Assembly: GCA_022969175.1 (NCBI GenBank)
Contig: JALJPB010000046.1
Location: 1-34,956, forward strand
DNA from: Colwellia sp.
GTDB lineage: Bacteria; Pseudomonadota; Gammaproteobacteria; Enterobacterales; Alteromonadaceae
DNA length: 34,956 nucleotides
Direction of reading: 5' to 3'
The notes under the pieces: model-generated
What the model was told of the DNA's origin: nothing
Seen by the model: only the letters and a program-made list of their open reading frames with translations
The model's database searches: none
In this document: piece after piece, positions 19,218 through 28,196 of the stretch
Layout of the letters: the number at the start of each line of letters is the position of its first letter
Position numbering within the stretch: position 1 is the first letter of the stretch
Made by a program: the position numbers and the translations under genes

Positions 19218-20612
19218 ATGACTAAAGATAACACCTCAAACGAAAAAATTATCTATATTTTAGATACTAATATTTTACTGCACGAACCCTTTGCTTTTTT
19301 ATCATTTCAAGAACATGACGTTGTAGTACCAATGACGGTACTAGAAGAACTCGACTCTATTAAAGACAGGCGAAAAGATGTCAGTCGAGATGCTCGAGTC
19401 GCTATCAGAGCATTAGAGGATACCCTTACTGATGCAACTCCTGAAGAGGTACTAGCTGGCGTAAAACTTCCTCAAAATGACGAATTACACCCCAGTGGTT
19501 GTTTATCAATTTTCAACGACTATACCTTAGAGCAAACTGCAGGCACTTTATCGTTTAATGAAAATGATAATCGCATTATTAACACGGCAATTCATATTCA
19601 AAAAGAAAAATCACCAATAAAAGTTGTCTTGGTCACCAAAGACATTAACATGCGCTTAAAGGCGAAAGGTGCGGGTTTAGCACATGTAGAAGATTACCGT
19701 ACCGATCAGCTAATTGACGACATTCGCTTTCTGACCAAAGGCTATTACAAATTTGATGGTGATTTTTGGCAGAAAATTAAAGACTGTGAAAGTGAAACAC
19801 ACGGCAGGGAAACGACCCATTTTGTTGACCGTGAAATTCTACCTCTAAGTTATATTAACGAATACCTGCTCGATGATACGGAGCATTTTGCCGGCAAAGT
19901 AACAGGCTGGGACGATGACAAAATATCAATTCAAGACCTAAGCCGTGAGCGGTTAATGTCAAAAACAGCTTGGGGTATACATCCTAAGAATATTTATCAA
20001 GGTATGGCGATGGATGCCTTATTAGACCCGACTATAGATTTAGTTATTTTGACCGGCCCGGCTGGTTGCGGTAAAACCTTATTAGCACTGGCATCAGCTC
20101 TTGAGCAGGTAGTTGAACGTGGTTTGTATGAAAAAGTCATCGTTACCAGAAGCACACCTGAAATTGCCGAGTCAATTGGTTTCCTTCCAGGGACAGAGGA
20201 AGAAAAAATGGCTCCTTGGTTGGCGGCAATCACTGATTCCTTAGAAGTTTTGCACAAACAAGATGAAAGCATGTCAGGTAGTTTAGATTACATTATGGAA
20301 AAGGCGAATATTCAGTTTAAATCGGTTAATTTTATGCGCGGCCGTAGTATTCAAAATGCCATTGTCTTACTGGATGAATGTCAAAACTTAACGGCAGCAC
20401 AGCTTAAAACCATTATCACCCGTTGTGGTGAAGGAACTAAGTTAGTTTGTAGTGGTAATTTGGCGCAAATTGATAGTAATTATTTAACCGCAGTAACCTC
20501 AGGTTTAACCTATATAGTTGAGCGCTTTAAAAACTTTGAAGGCAGTACTACCATCAACTTAAATGGTGTCGTGCGAAGTCGTTTAGCTTCTTTTGCCGAA
20601 GAAAATTTATAA
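19218..20612 (+). CDS. PIN domain-PhoH ATPase fusion (PhoH2 type)
   Basis: The 464-residue protein has an N-terminal PIN-like nuclease domain (about 10-150), with IIYILDTNILLHEP carrying the first acidic metal ligand and MTVLEELDSIKD the next. A C-terminal PhoH ATPase domain follows, with Walker A GPAGCGKT at 280-287 and Walker B LLDEC (Asp386-Glu387), plus the PEIAESIGFLPG segment of PhoH proteins. Related PhoH2 proteins from actinobacteria have been described as RNA helicase and ribonuclease; whether this one acts so is inferred. It has an AGGAA ribosome-binding site and stands alone in its transcription unit. No antitoxin-like gene is adjacent. Confidence 0.93.
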   Translation: MTKDNTSNEKIIYILDTNILLHEPFAFLSFQEHDVVVPMTVLEELDSIKDRRKDVSRDARVAIRALEDTLTDATPEEVLAGVKLPQNDELHPSGCLSIFNDYTLEQTAGTLSFNENDNRIINTAIHIQKEKSPIKVVLVTKDINMRLKAKGAGLAHVEDYRTDQLIDDIRFLTKGYYKFDGDFWQKIKDCESETHGRETTHFVDREILPLSYINEYLLDDTEHFAGKVTGWDDDKISIQDLSRERLMSKTAWGIHPKNIYQGMAMDALLDPTIDLVILTGPAGCGKTLLALASALEQVVERGLYEKVIVTRSTPEIAESIGFLPGTEEEKMAPWLAAITDSLEVLHKQDESMSGSLDYIMEKANIQFKSVNFMRGRSIQNAIVLLDECQNLTAAQLKTIITRCGEGTKLVCSGNLAQIDSNYLTAVTSGLTYIVERFKNFEGSTTINLNGVVRSRLASFAEENL

Positions 20613-20633
20613 CCGTTCACTTTGATTGAATGA

Positions 20634-20668
20634 AATAAGGTGGAGTGATGATGTCACTTCACCTTATT
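20634..20668. other. 15-bp inverted repeat after the PhoH-type gene
   Basis: AATAAGGTGGAGTGA and TCACTTCACCTTATT pair over 15 bp with one G-T wobble around a TGATG loop. It is placed like a transcription terminator, 22 bp after the stop, but no T tract follows. It may act as a processed 3' end or a Rho-associated hairpin, or as a protein-binding inverted repeat. Confidence 0.6.
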
Positions 20669-20895
20669 AGTATTAAGCCACGAAGAGTATCAGAGAAAAT
20701 AGACACTATTGTCTGTTCTAGTCATTAATACCTACTTATCAGTTATAACTTCTTATTTGTCATTTGCTTGCCAAGTTTTATTCAAAAAAACACTGGATAT
20801 TCAGAGCCAATTATTTTGTCTGATTGAGATATATGAATTGTCAAAAGCAGTTGTATATTGTATTTTGTTTGTAGGTTTTTCTACTAAGGTTTTTC

Positions 20896-23481
20896 ATGCG
20901 ATTCAAATTAAGTTTACTTACAGCTGTAGTATTATTAGGCGCTTGTACACAAAACTCTTCATCTAACTCTGCACCTAACCAAACTCAATCACAAAATAAT
21001 TTATCATCACTGGTGCAAGATAACTTATTAATAGTACAAGCTATACCTTCGCCTACGGATATGAAGGCGAATGTTATCACCAATGCTAGAGTATCAACGG
21101 TGAAGCATATTGATGTTGCTTACGTGGGTAAACAAATCCCTTTTACTTTTAGTGATGGCAAAGTGGCTAATACCGAAGGTTTTGAGTGGTATGTAAGTAA
21201 GCATTTCGCCTTAAAAACGGATTACCCAGCTAAACGAGCTAAATTTTTTCTTGAATTATTAGAGTTATCTTATCCCTATTATGTTGAATATTTTGGTATG
21301 GAACCGCCAAACATTGATCAACAACGGATAGCTTCTACTTATGCAACCAGTAATGATAAATTACGTAATGCGATGTTTGATGATGGCTTTAATCGCGGTA
21401 TTCATCATACCGCGGGTGGTGAAGCTATGTATTATAACTGGGTTGGTTACAGCTTCCCAACGGAGCGCCCTCAACATCAACGTTATATTTCAATCCATGA
21501 AACCATGCACTCTTATCAAATGGCTTTGGGTAATTACCCTTGGACACCGTCGTGGCATGGTGAAGGGTTAGGGGATTCAACTGCAAACCATAATTTTAAT
21601 AGCAAAAAGAAACAGTTAACTGTTTTTGGTCATGATGTGCCAATTTTCGATATGATGAGCTGGGGAATAAATTCCTATCAGAAATATGAACAACCTAGCA
21701 TTGTTGATATTCATAACCGAAAAAGTTTTGATCGCGGCTTGAATGTATTGTTTATTCAATTTATGTATAACAACCCTGAATACTCACAGTATATGAAGGT
21801 TTACCATCAAGAAGTGATGCGCCAGCAAACAGACAGTCGAGCTAAGTCGCTAGAAATTTTGCAAGCCATTGTACCTAACTGGCCAGAACTGGAAGCTAAT
21901 TTTAAAGTTTGGGTGACAAATATTGAAGAAACTCACATAGTAGCTAGTCGTGGCCAATGGGAGATGGATGGCAACATGTTTTATAAGCGAAAATCTAGCT
22001 TTGATTATGCGCCACAACGTGTCGGTTTTACTATGACACCAGCTGAAAAACCAAGTTATCGCCCATTTATGATTGACTTTCCAAGCCCTGATGCCAGTGA
22101 GTTAGTATTAGATGCTGAGCGAGGCGTAGCAGAGCCAACATTGTCTTATCTACTTGCATATAAAAAAGCTTCATTGGCTAAAGGCCAATTGGGTATGGCG
22201 TTTGCAGTTAAATTAACAGATGAAAACAGTGACGCTATTGCAAAGGATTATCGAAGCTGGAAAGGTGCTAATACTGATTTAGATCAGCAGTTGCGCGTAG
22301 AAGTAAAGTCAGCAAATACCTTGGTGATAGACAGCCGTCTGCTTGCTGGAAAATTAAATGAATATCCTTTACCTGATGACATAGTGGCAAGTTTAGCCAA
22401 ACAAACTTCGCCTGAATTAGGCATATCAATTGAGTTTAAAAAGCAGCAGTTAAGTATCACGGTAAAAACGACTAATGCCAAAATATTTAGTATTAGTGAA
22501 AATATCTCTAGTGAACAATACCAGCAATTAATCAACAGAAATTTTGGTTTGGTTTCTAGTGATAATCAGCATGGTATTACCCCGTTTGTTGATGATGGTC
22601 GTGATCTAAAGCCAAATAAAGCCGATTATAGCCAACAAACAGCAGCGAATGCATGGGGCTTCAAAGGCGACAATTTAGCGCAACGTTTTGCTAGAGCTAA
22701 CTGGAAAGCGGGCAAACAAACACCTAAATCTTGGCGTTCAGCATTCGCTCGTTTAAATAGCGCAGCGTTAACACCAAAAACAGCAGATGCTGAAATAGCT
22801 GCAGTTAATAACTTAATGGTAAGTTTGGCAAATGATGGTGCTGATTTAAATGATGCTCTTGCCGAGCTTTCTGGAGTGCAACTACAAGTTGATTGGTTAG
22901 GCGATAGTGCAAGCGACATGAAAGAATACGCGATTATTACTAACCGCAGTGAAATGGCAATATCGGGTACTATTCACTTCAAAGTAGGCAGTACACAAAG
23001 CACTGCTATTAAGATCTCAGCCAAAGCTGGAGAAAAAGTGAAGGTACAACTACCTGTTGAATTGTTGAGCCAAGGTAAATTGGTAACCAGTCACTTTACT
23101 TATCAATGGCAACAACAAAATATTAGCCAAACGGTTGAGCAAAAAACTAAGCAATATCATGGTTATCAGTTAGCTAATTTGTCTGGTGAGTTTAGTGAAG
23201 ATGAATTTACCTTAAATGCTAATTTACATGGGCCATTTGCGGGGAAAACTGAAGGTGAAGTGACTTTTGATTTATATCATGGCGATAAAAAAGAGTCAGT
23301 TACTCAAAGTTTTAGTATTAAGCCTTATCAAGAGTTAGAGCTAAAACATTCATTTAAAGCAACAGAAAAAGAGGTAGAGCATAATGCATGGTTTGAGGTG
23401 AGTATTGTTGCTGAAGTTGATGGTGAGCCGGTATTACTAAGAAAACGATTACCTTATATTCCAAAAAAGTTTAATCGCTAA
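20896..23481 (+). CDS. Putative lipoprotein zinc metallopeptidase (HExxH), uncharacterised
   Basis: The 861-residue product starts with a lipoprotein signal peptide and lipobox LLGAC (lipidated Cys17), so it should be membrane-anchored on the outer-membrane or periplasmic side. A zinc-protease signature HETMH lies at 201-205, and WHGEGLGDSTA 18 residues later supplies Glu223 as a likely third ligand, the gluzincin pattern. The peptidase region is about 95-345. The remaining 500 residues look beta-rich with no motif I recognise; the last 200 resemble immunoglobulin-like strands. An AAGGT ribosome-binding site precedes the ATG, and a strong terminator follows. Peptidase activity is inferred from the motif; the substrate is unknown. 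Confidence 0.75.
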   Translation: MRFKLSLLTAVVLLGACTQNSSSNSAPNQTQSQNNLSSLVQDNLLIVQAIPSPTDMKANVITNARVSTVKHIDVAYVGKQIPFTFSDGKVANTEGFEWYVSKHFALKTDYPAKRAKFFLELLELSYPYYVEYFGMEPPNIDQQRIASTYATSNDKLRNAMFDDGFNRGIHHTAGGEAMYYNWVGYSFPTERPQHQRYISIHETMHSYQMALGNYPWTPSWHGEGLGDSTANHNFNSKKKQLTVFGHDVPIFDMMSWGINSYQKYEQPSIVDIHNRKSFDRGLNVLFIQFMYNNPEYSQYMKVYHQEVMRQQTDSRAKSLEILQAIVPNWPELEANFKVWVTNIEETHIVASRGQWEMDGNMFYKRKSSFDYAPQRVGFTMTPAEKPSYRPFMIDFPSPDASELVLDAERGVAEPTLSYLLAYKKASLAKGQLGMAFAVKLTDENSDAIAKDYRSWKGANTDLDQQLRVEVKSANTLVIDSRLLAGKLNEYPLPDDIVASLAKQTSPELGISIEFKKQQLSITVKTTNAKIFSISENISSEQYQQLINRNFGLVSSDNQHGITPFVDDGRDLKPNKADYSQQTAANAWGFKGDNLAQRFARANWKAGKQTPKSWRSAFARLNSAALTPKTADAEIAAVNNLMVSLANDGADLNDALAELSGVQLQVDWLGDSASDMKEYAIITNRSEMAISGTIHFKVGSTQSTAIKISAKAGEKVKVQLPVELLSQGKLVTSHFTYQWQQQNISQTVEQKTKQYHGYQLANLSGEFSEDEFTLNANLHGPFAGKTEGEVTFDLYHGDKKESVTQSFSIKPYQELELKHSFKATEKEVEHNAWFEVSIVAEVDGEPVLLRKRLPYIPKKFNR

Positions 23482-23503
23482 CTGCTAATTAGCAATATTG
23501 AAG

Positions 23504-23533
23504 AAAAAGCCTGCATAATCGCAGGCTTTTTAT
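23504..23533 (+). terminator. Rho-independent terminator after the metallopeptidase gene
   Basis: AAAAAGCCTGC (23504-23514), loop ATAATC and GCAGGCTTTTT (23521-23531) form a strong stem with a T tract, 22 bp past the stop. Confidence 0.92.
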
Positions 23534-23646
23534 TAAGTGCGGTAACAATAATAATTATATTAAAAAGACGCTTAACATTACTTGTATCATTTTCTTTAGT
23601 GTTTTACCGTAATAGCTTAAAGATTTGATTCTAATTAGGGTTGTAC

Positions 23647-26600
23647 GTGCCATACCAGGATTTTAAAAATAAAGTATTTAAGCGCTATAACATTGCCGTG
23701 GTATTAGTTTTTATCATCATTATTATTATGGCGGTAGCCTTTGGGTTTTTACGTTACCAAAGTGAATTAGATAGCTATACCAAGCAGTCGTTAATTGCAT
23801 TATCTGATCAAGGGAATGAGCTGAACTCAATTCTTGAACACAGCGTTCAAACAATCAAAGGTATGCAAAAATTTGCTAACTATTCTTTAACCTATCCAGA
23901 TGAATTATCAGCAAAAGCACCCAAACTTTTACAAGATGGTGTCTTATTTTACCTCGATACGCCCCGCCACAGAGTCTCCTCAATTAATAGAAAACTTAGT
24001 GGCAATATCACTGGTTTAGGTAAAGTTGATTTATTTGAACAAGATAAAATCAATGAAATTGCGATGGCAAATGCATTAACCCCTGCATTTATTTCTGCGA
24101 ACATGACATTGCCAGCAGCAACATGGTTTTATTACATTTCCTTTAATCAATTTGTCAATATATACCCTTGGATTGACCGTAAAAATTGGCATTATACCGA
24201 TAAAATGCTGAATAATTCTTATATGGATAAGGTTGCCCGGACACCGCTAGATGCCACGGAACATTTTTGGTCTCCGCCTTATATTGATTCAGCAGGCTCA
24301 GGACTCAATACATCTTTAAGTATTGGGGTTGTAAACGATAATAAAGTTGCTGGGGCAATTGTTATTAATATTAACTTAGCCAGCTTGGAAAAAACCCTAC
24401 CTGATCTTTCTTCACCGAAACACGGCATTGTCTTATTAAATAATGAAAACCGTGTTTTGGCGTATAAACATCAAAACAAATCAGCACTATCAGCGCAAAC
24501 GTCATGGCAAGATGTATTACCAGAAGCACTGGGGAGATATAGCGCTAGTGAATTATCGAGCTTTTCAAACTCTCATGAAGTTGAAGGTTGGATATTACAA
24601 AAGTATCAGTTACCCGTTAATGATTGGACGTTAATTAAATACCAGCCATATGCTGATTTTACTGCGCCGGTACGTAGTCGCTTTATGTTGGTTTATTTAT
24701 TATTTATTTCTGGGCTAGTAGCATTTCTAACTTTAGTCTATTTGCTAACTCGAAGTACATTTATTAAGCCGGCTACTGATTTTATGAATCACATTGAATA
24801 TTGTGCACAAGGCGATCCTGGTAAAATTAAACCAACAGCTGATTGGTTACATTGGTTTAATATTGTTGAAAATATTTTTGGCCAAAATCGTAGCCTATTA
24901 CAACAGTTGAAGGAGAAAAACAAAGATCTTGATTTACGTGTTATTGAAAAAACTAAAGCACTGATAGACAGCTCACAACATCACCAACGCGATAGTGCGT
25001 TATTACGCTCTGTAATGAACGCCATGCCTGAGCTTATAATTTTTAACGATGATAAAAATCAGTTGATTGGTTGTAATAAAGCTTTTGAAGCATATGTTCA
25101 ACAAACAGAAACGGTGATGTTAAGTACTGAAGTTGCTAGGCTAATGCCTGCATCTTTAGGTAATGCTCTTATTGAGTTATCAAATAAGTCGCTTCACGCC
25201 AATAACATTAATTCTCATGATGATGACTTGTTATTAAGTTCGAATAGCATTGCTTCATCGTATCAGCATGTTGTTGAGACCAATAGTCATACTTATGAAG
25301 TGGTCAGCAGGCAATTTTTTAATAATTCAGGGAAATCGCAGGGAACGATTAATATTTTTCGGGATGTCACTGAACAGTATGAAATTCAATCTGCATTAAA
25401 GTCAGCTAAAAATCAGGCGGAGTATGCCAACAAAGCAAAAAATCAGTTTCTAGCTAATATGAGTCATGAGATTCGTACACCTATAAATGCGATACAAGGC
25501 ATGATGGCACTTCTTGAGCAAAGCCAGCTTAACTCTCATCAACTGCACTATTTAGTTAATGCTCAAAATGCCTCCACCTCTCTTTTACATCTTATTGAAG
25601 AATTGCTTGACCTATCAAAAATTGAAGCTGGTAAAATGTTTATATCTAAATATGCAACCAATCTTGATGTTATTGTCAATAAAGCATTGAAATTGAATTT
25701 GGGCATGATACTCAGTAGTGATATAGCTTTAATTGTTGATATTTCTCCAGATGTACCTCAAATAGTGATGACGGATGAAATGCGCTTAGTGCAAGTGTTA
25801 ACTAACCTGTTAAACAATGCGGTAAAATTTACTCACCAAGGAGAAATTAAACTAACTGTAGAATTAACAGCAAAAAGTCAAAGCAATGTTTTGGTTAGGT
25901 TTACAGTAAAGGATGATGGCATAGGTATTGCGAAAGATAAGCAACGGTATTTATTTGATGCTTTTAGTCAGGCTGATGAGTCGATGACCAGAGAATATGG
26001 AGGCTCTGGTTTAGGTTTATCAATTTGCCAGCAAATTGTTAATTTACTAGGGGGAACGATTACTTTAGATAGTGAGTTGAGTGTCGGTAGCTCATTTAGT
26101 TTTGTCTTACCTTTTTCATTACCCAGCACTGATACGCTTGAAAATGATCACGATAGTGATTTATCGAAAGACGTTTTGGTTTGTAATCTGCGTTGTGAAT
26201 TATCAGTAAATTTAATTCATTCGATTGAAATACTCCAATGGAGCTATTTATCGGTTAATTCGTTAACCGATATTGAAATGTTGGCTAATCACCAGCAGAT
26301 TATTCTATTAGTTGATGGTGGTAGTATTTCACTAGATGATTTTCAAAATATTGAGGATCTGCTCGCTACACCACAGCATTCGATAGCACTATTAGCCATT
26401 TGTCAGGAGGCGGTTAGCGCTATACCTTTATATATCAGCGAACGGTTAAATCAATTACCCCTGCCTTATATTATGCTAGATAAACCTTTATATCGTTTTT
26501 CAATTACCGAAATGAACAATGCTTTGCTTGCTAGAGTAAGTGATAAAAATGTACTAGTAGATAGCTGCTCGTTAAATAATAATTCAAACAACAATACTAG

Positions 26601-27048
26601 TAAAAATGCCAATGTAACTCGGGGTGATGCACTGGTAGAAAAGAGAGATTTATCTGATATTATTGTTTTGTTAGTGGAAGATAATTTGGTCAATCAACTG
26701 GTGGCAAAAGAGCTACTATTGAATATGCATGCGAAGGTGTTTATTGCTGAAAACGGACAAAATGCTCTTGATATTTTAGCTGAACATCAAAACAGTGAGC
26801 AGGCTGATATTGATATTGTATTGATGGATATTCAAATGCCAATTATGGATGGATTAACGGCGACTAGGATTATAAGAAAACAAGCGTTATACGATACGTT
26901 GCCTATTATTGCTATGACAGCTCATGCAAGAGCTGAAGACAAAGAGAGCAGCCTTGATGCAGGTATGAACTTGCATATTGCAAAACCGATCAACTCAGCT
27001 ATTTTGTTTTCTAGTATAGTATCACTTTTATTCCCAAAAAGTGATTGA
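23647..27048 (+). CDS. Hybrid sensor histidine kinase (Cache-PAS-HisKA-HATPase-receiver)
   Basis: GTG 23647 is chosen because AGGG lies 6 bp before it; a TTG at 23641 would touch that site. The 1133-residue protein has a membrane helix near 12-35, a periplasmic dCache-like sensor (about 40-340, with WSPPYIDSAGSG), a second membrane helix (about 347-369), a PAS domain (about 455-575), and HisKA with the autophosphorylated His607 in NMSHEIRTP. The HATPase domain has DDGIGI and GGSGLGLSI. A degenerate receiver-like segment (about 835-965) and an Asn-rich linker follow, and then a receiver with phospho-acceptor Asp1061. No Hpt domain is present, so a separate Hpt protein is expected. The signal is unknown. 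It is convergent with the next gene, 13 bp between stops. Confidence 0.93.
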   Translation: MPYQDFKNKVFKRYNIAVVLVFIIIIIMAVAFGFLRYQSELDSYTKQSLIALSDQGNELNSILEHSVQTIKGMQKFANYSLTYPDELSAKAPKLLQDGVLFYLDTPRHRVSSINRKLSGNITGLGKVDLFEQDKINEIAMANALTPAFISANMTLPAATWFYYISFNQFVNIYPWIDRKNWHYTDKMLNNSYMDKVARTPLDATEHFWSPPYIDSAGSGLNTSLSIGVVNDNKVAGAIVININLASLEKTLPDLSSPKHGIVLLNNENRVLAYKHQNKSALSAQTSWQDVLPEALGRYSASELSSFSNSHEVEGWILQKYQLPVNDWTLIKYQPYADFTAPVRSRFMLVYLLFISGLVAFLTLVYLLTRSTFIKPATDFMNHIEYCAQGDPGKIKPTADWLHWFNIVENIFGQNRSLLQQLKEKNKDLDLRVIEKTKALIDSSQHHQRDSALLRSVMNAMPELIIFNDDKNQLIGCNKAFEAYVQQTETVMLSTEVARLMPASLGNALIELSNKSLHANNINSHDDDLLLSSNSIASSYQHVVETNSHTYEVVSRQFFNNSGKSQGTINIFRDVTEQYEIQSALKSAKNQAEYANKAKNQFLANMSHEIRTPINAIQGMMALLEQSQLNSHQLHYLVNAQNASTSLLHLIEELLDLSKIEAGKMFISKYATNLDVIVNKALKLNLGMILSSDIALIVDISPDVPQIVMTDEMRLVQVLTNLLNNAVKFTHQGEIKLTVELTAKSQSNVLVRFTVKDDGIGIAKDKQRYLFDAFSQADESMTREYGGSGLGLSICQQIVNLLGGTITLDSELSVGSSFSFVLPFSLPSTDTLENDHDSDLSKDVLVCNLRCELSVNLIHSIEILQWSYLSVNSLTDIEMLANHQQIILLVDGGSISLDDFQNIEDLLATPQHSIALLAICQEAVSAIPLYISERLNQLPLPYIMLDKPLYRFSITEMNNALLARVSDKNVLVDSCSLNNNSNNNTSKNANVTRGDALVEKRDLSDIIVLLVEDNLVNQLVAKELLLNMHAKVFIAENGQNALDILAEHQNSEQADIDIVLMDIQMPIMDGLTATRIIRKQALYDTLPIIAMTAHARAEDKESSLDAGMNLHIAKPINSAILFSSIVSLLFPKSD

Positions 27049-27061
27049 TTTAATTGGCTAT

Positions 27062-28015
27062 TTAGTAACGTTGAGTCATGTAATGTCCGTTATATATAGC
27101 TTGTTCAGAACTTGGTGCTAACTCACCTAAAGGTAGCAGTGCAGGCCCAGTTGGCTCTGCTAAAACAAATATGACACCATTTTCTTCGATAGTTATCTCT
27201 TCTCCAATAGGAGGGATGGCTATGCCAATAAATGCGTGTTGATCTACAAAAACTAATACCATTGCAATACGCGGCATTAGGGCACGTAATAATGATGCAG
27301 TTAACGTTACTTTTGAATCACAATCCCCTTGATTTTCCCATAATAGTTTTAACGGCGTATTAAAACCTGCACCTGATGAACTTACTCTCGATACTAGGGG
27401 GGAATATGGAATGCTTTGTATAAATGCCAATACGTAATTGGTGACTTTTCTAATATTTTTAATTGATACTTTTTCCAAGATCAAAGGCTTAATTATTTTT
27501 AAATCAGCAACGGAGGCGTTAGCGATCACAACATGATCTGGTTTTATACCTGTTATTTGGTCGTGAGTGGTAAATGTTTGGTAATAAGTTTCAGTTAAAT
27601 AAGTCGCGGTACATTTTTTATTCAACTGATTAAGCTTGTCGTATGCTTGTTGAACTTTTTGTGGATCGTTACCTACAATGCTAATGTTGTTATAAGCTTT
27701 AGATTGTGGAAAGTTAACCTGAATATCATCTATAGGTGATTGTTGCCATTGTTTTTTAATGGCCTGAAAAATTGCCTTTTTTGCAAATTCTGGTTTATAC
27801 GCTCTAAAGTTTCTAAATCGATTAAATAAAGCGTCTTTGGATAATGTAAAGCTAATCGTTTGTTGAGTATTTTGGTGATCAAGCCACTGGTAATTAAATT
27901 GATAACTATCGGCAAGTTTTTTTTTTGAAAAGTGCAGTTGTTCAGCAACGGCATTAAAAGTAAAGCAGCACAAAAGATGAATTATAATTGTGTAGTTAAA
28001 TAAGCCTTTTTTCAT
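27062..28015 (-). CDS. Secreted transglutaminase-like cysteine protein
   Basis: The 317-residue product has a signal peptide (1 to about 24, ending NAVA). The C-terminal third has the transglutaminase-like core: Cys232 in NQGDCDSKVTLTASLLRAL, His260 in DQHAFIGIAIP, and an acidic residue, Glu287, in LAEPTGP where Asp is usual. The family includes periplasmic cysteine peptidases and transglutaminases. The N-terminal 190 residues are not recognised. It shares a divergent 181-bp gap with the acyl-CoA dehydrogenase gene and ends 13 bp from the hybrid kinase stop. Its substrate is unknown, and a cell-envelope role is inferred from the signal peptide. Confidence 0.75.
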   Translation of the reverse strand: MKKGLFNYTIIIHLLCCFTFNAVAEQLHFSKKKLADSYQFNYQWLDHQNTQQTISFTLSKDALFNRFRNFRAYKPEFAKKAIFQAIKKQWQQSPIDDIQVNFPQSKAYNNISIVGNDPQKVQQAYDKLNQLNKKCTATYLTETYYQTFTTHDQITGIKPDHVVIANASVADLKIIKPLILEKVSIKNIRKVTNYVLAFIQSIPYSPLVSRVSSSGAGFNTPLKLLWENQGDCDSKVTLTASLLRALMPRIAMVLVFVDQHAFIGIAIPPIGEEITIEENGVIFVLAEPTGPALLPLGELAPSSEQAIYNGHYMTQRY

Positions 28016-28109
28016 TGGTTCTCTATACTTATCTTGATCATATATTAGGTTTCTTAACTAACACTAGCGCAATTTTAATCATTAGGACAATTTGTTTATC
28101 TTAAATAAC

Positions 28110-28137
28110 TTTACATTTTCAATAAAATCGCTATATT
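28110..28137 (+). promoter_or_regulatory. Sigma-70 promoter of the acyl-CoA dehydrogenase gene
   Basis: TTTACA (28110-28115), a 16-bp spacer and TATATT (28132-28137) match the consensus at 5 of 6 positions each. Transcription would begin near 28144, leaving a leader of about 50 bases. Confidence 0.65.
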
Positions 28138-28151
28138 CAAACGGTTGTTTT
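28138..28151. promoter_or_regulatory. PsrA-like operator overlapping the start of transcription
   Basis: CAAAC-GGTT-GTTTT closely fits the CAAAC-N(2-4)-GTTTG type of inverted repeat known for PsrA, the TetR-family repressor of fatty-acid degradation genes in Pseudomonas and Shewanella. It starts directly after the -10 hexamer, a position where a bound repressor would block transcription. The final base deviates from symmetry. Confidence 0.45.
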
Positions 28152-28196
28152 AATTGTTTGTTTAACTAATTTGTGTAAATCCTCTGGAGAATGAAA

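Noticed and set aside
19218-20612. The PIN domain protein as a toxin of a VapBC-type system
   Set aside because: The PIN domain is fused to a complete PhoH ATPase, and no small antitoxin-like gene is adjacent.
20709-20966. An 85-codon open frame before the lipoprotein gene
   Set aside because: It overlaps the well-supported lipoprotein start by 71 bp in another frame, has no ribosome-binding site and an unremarkable composition.
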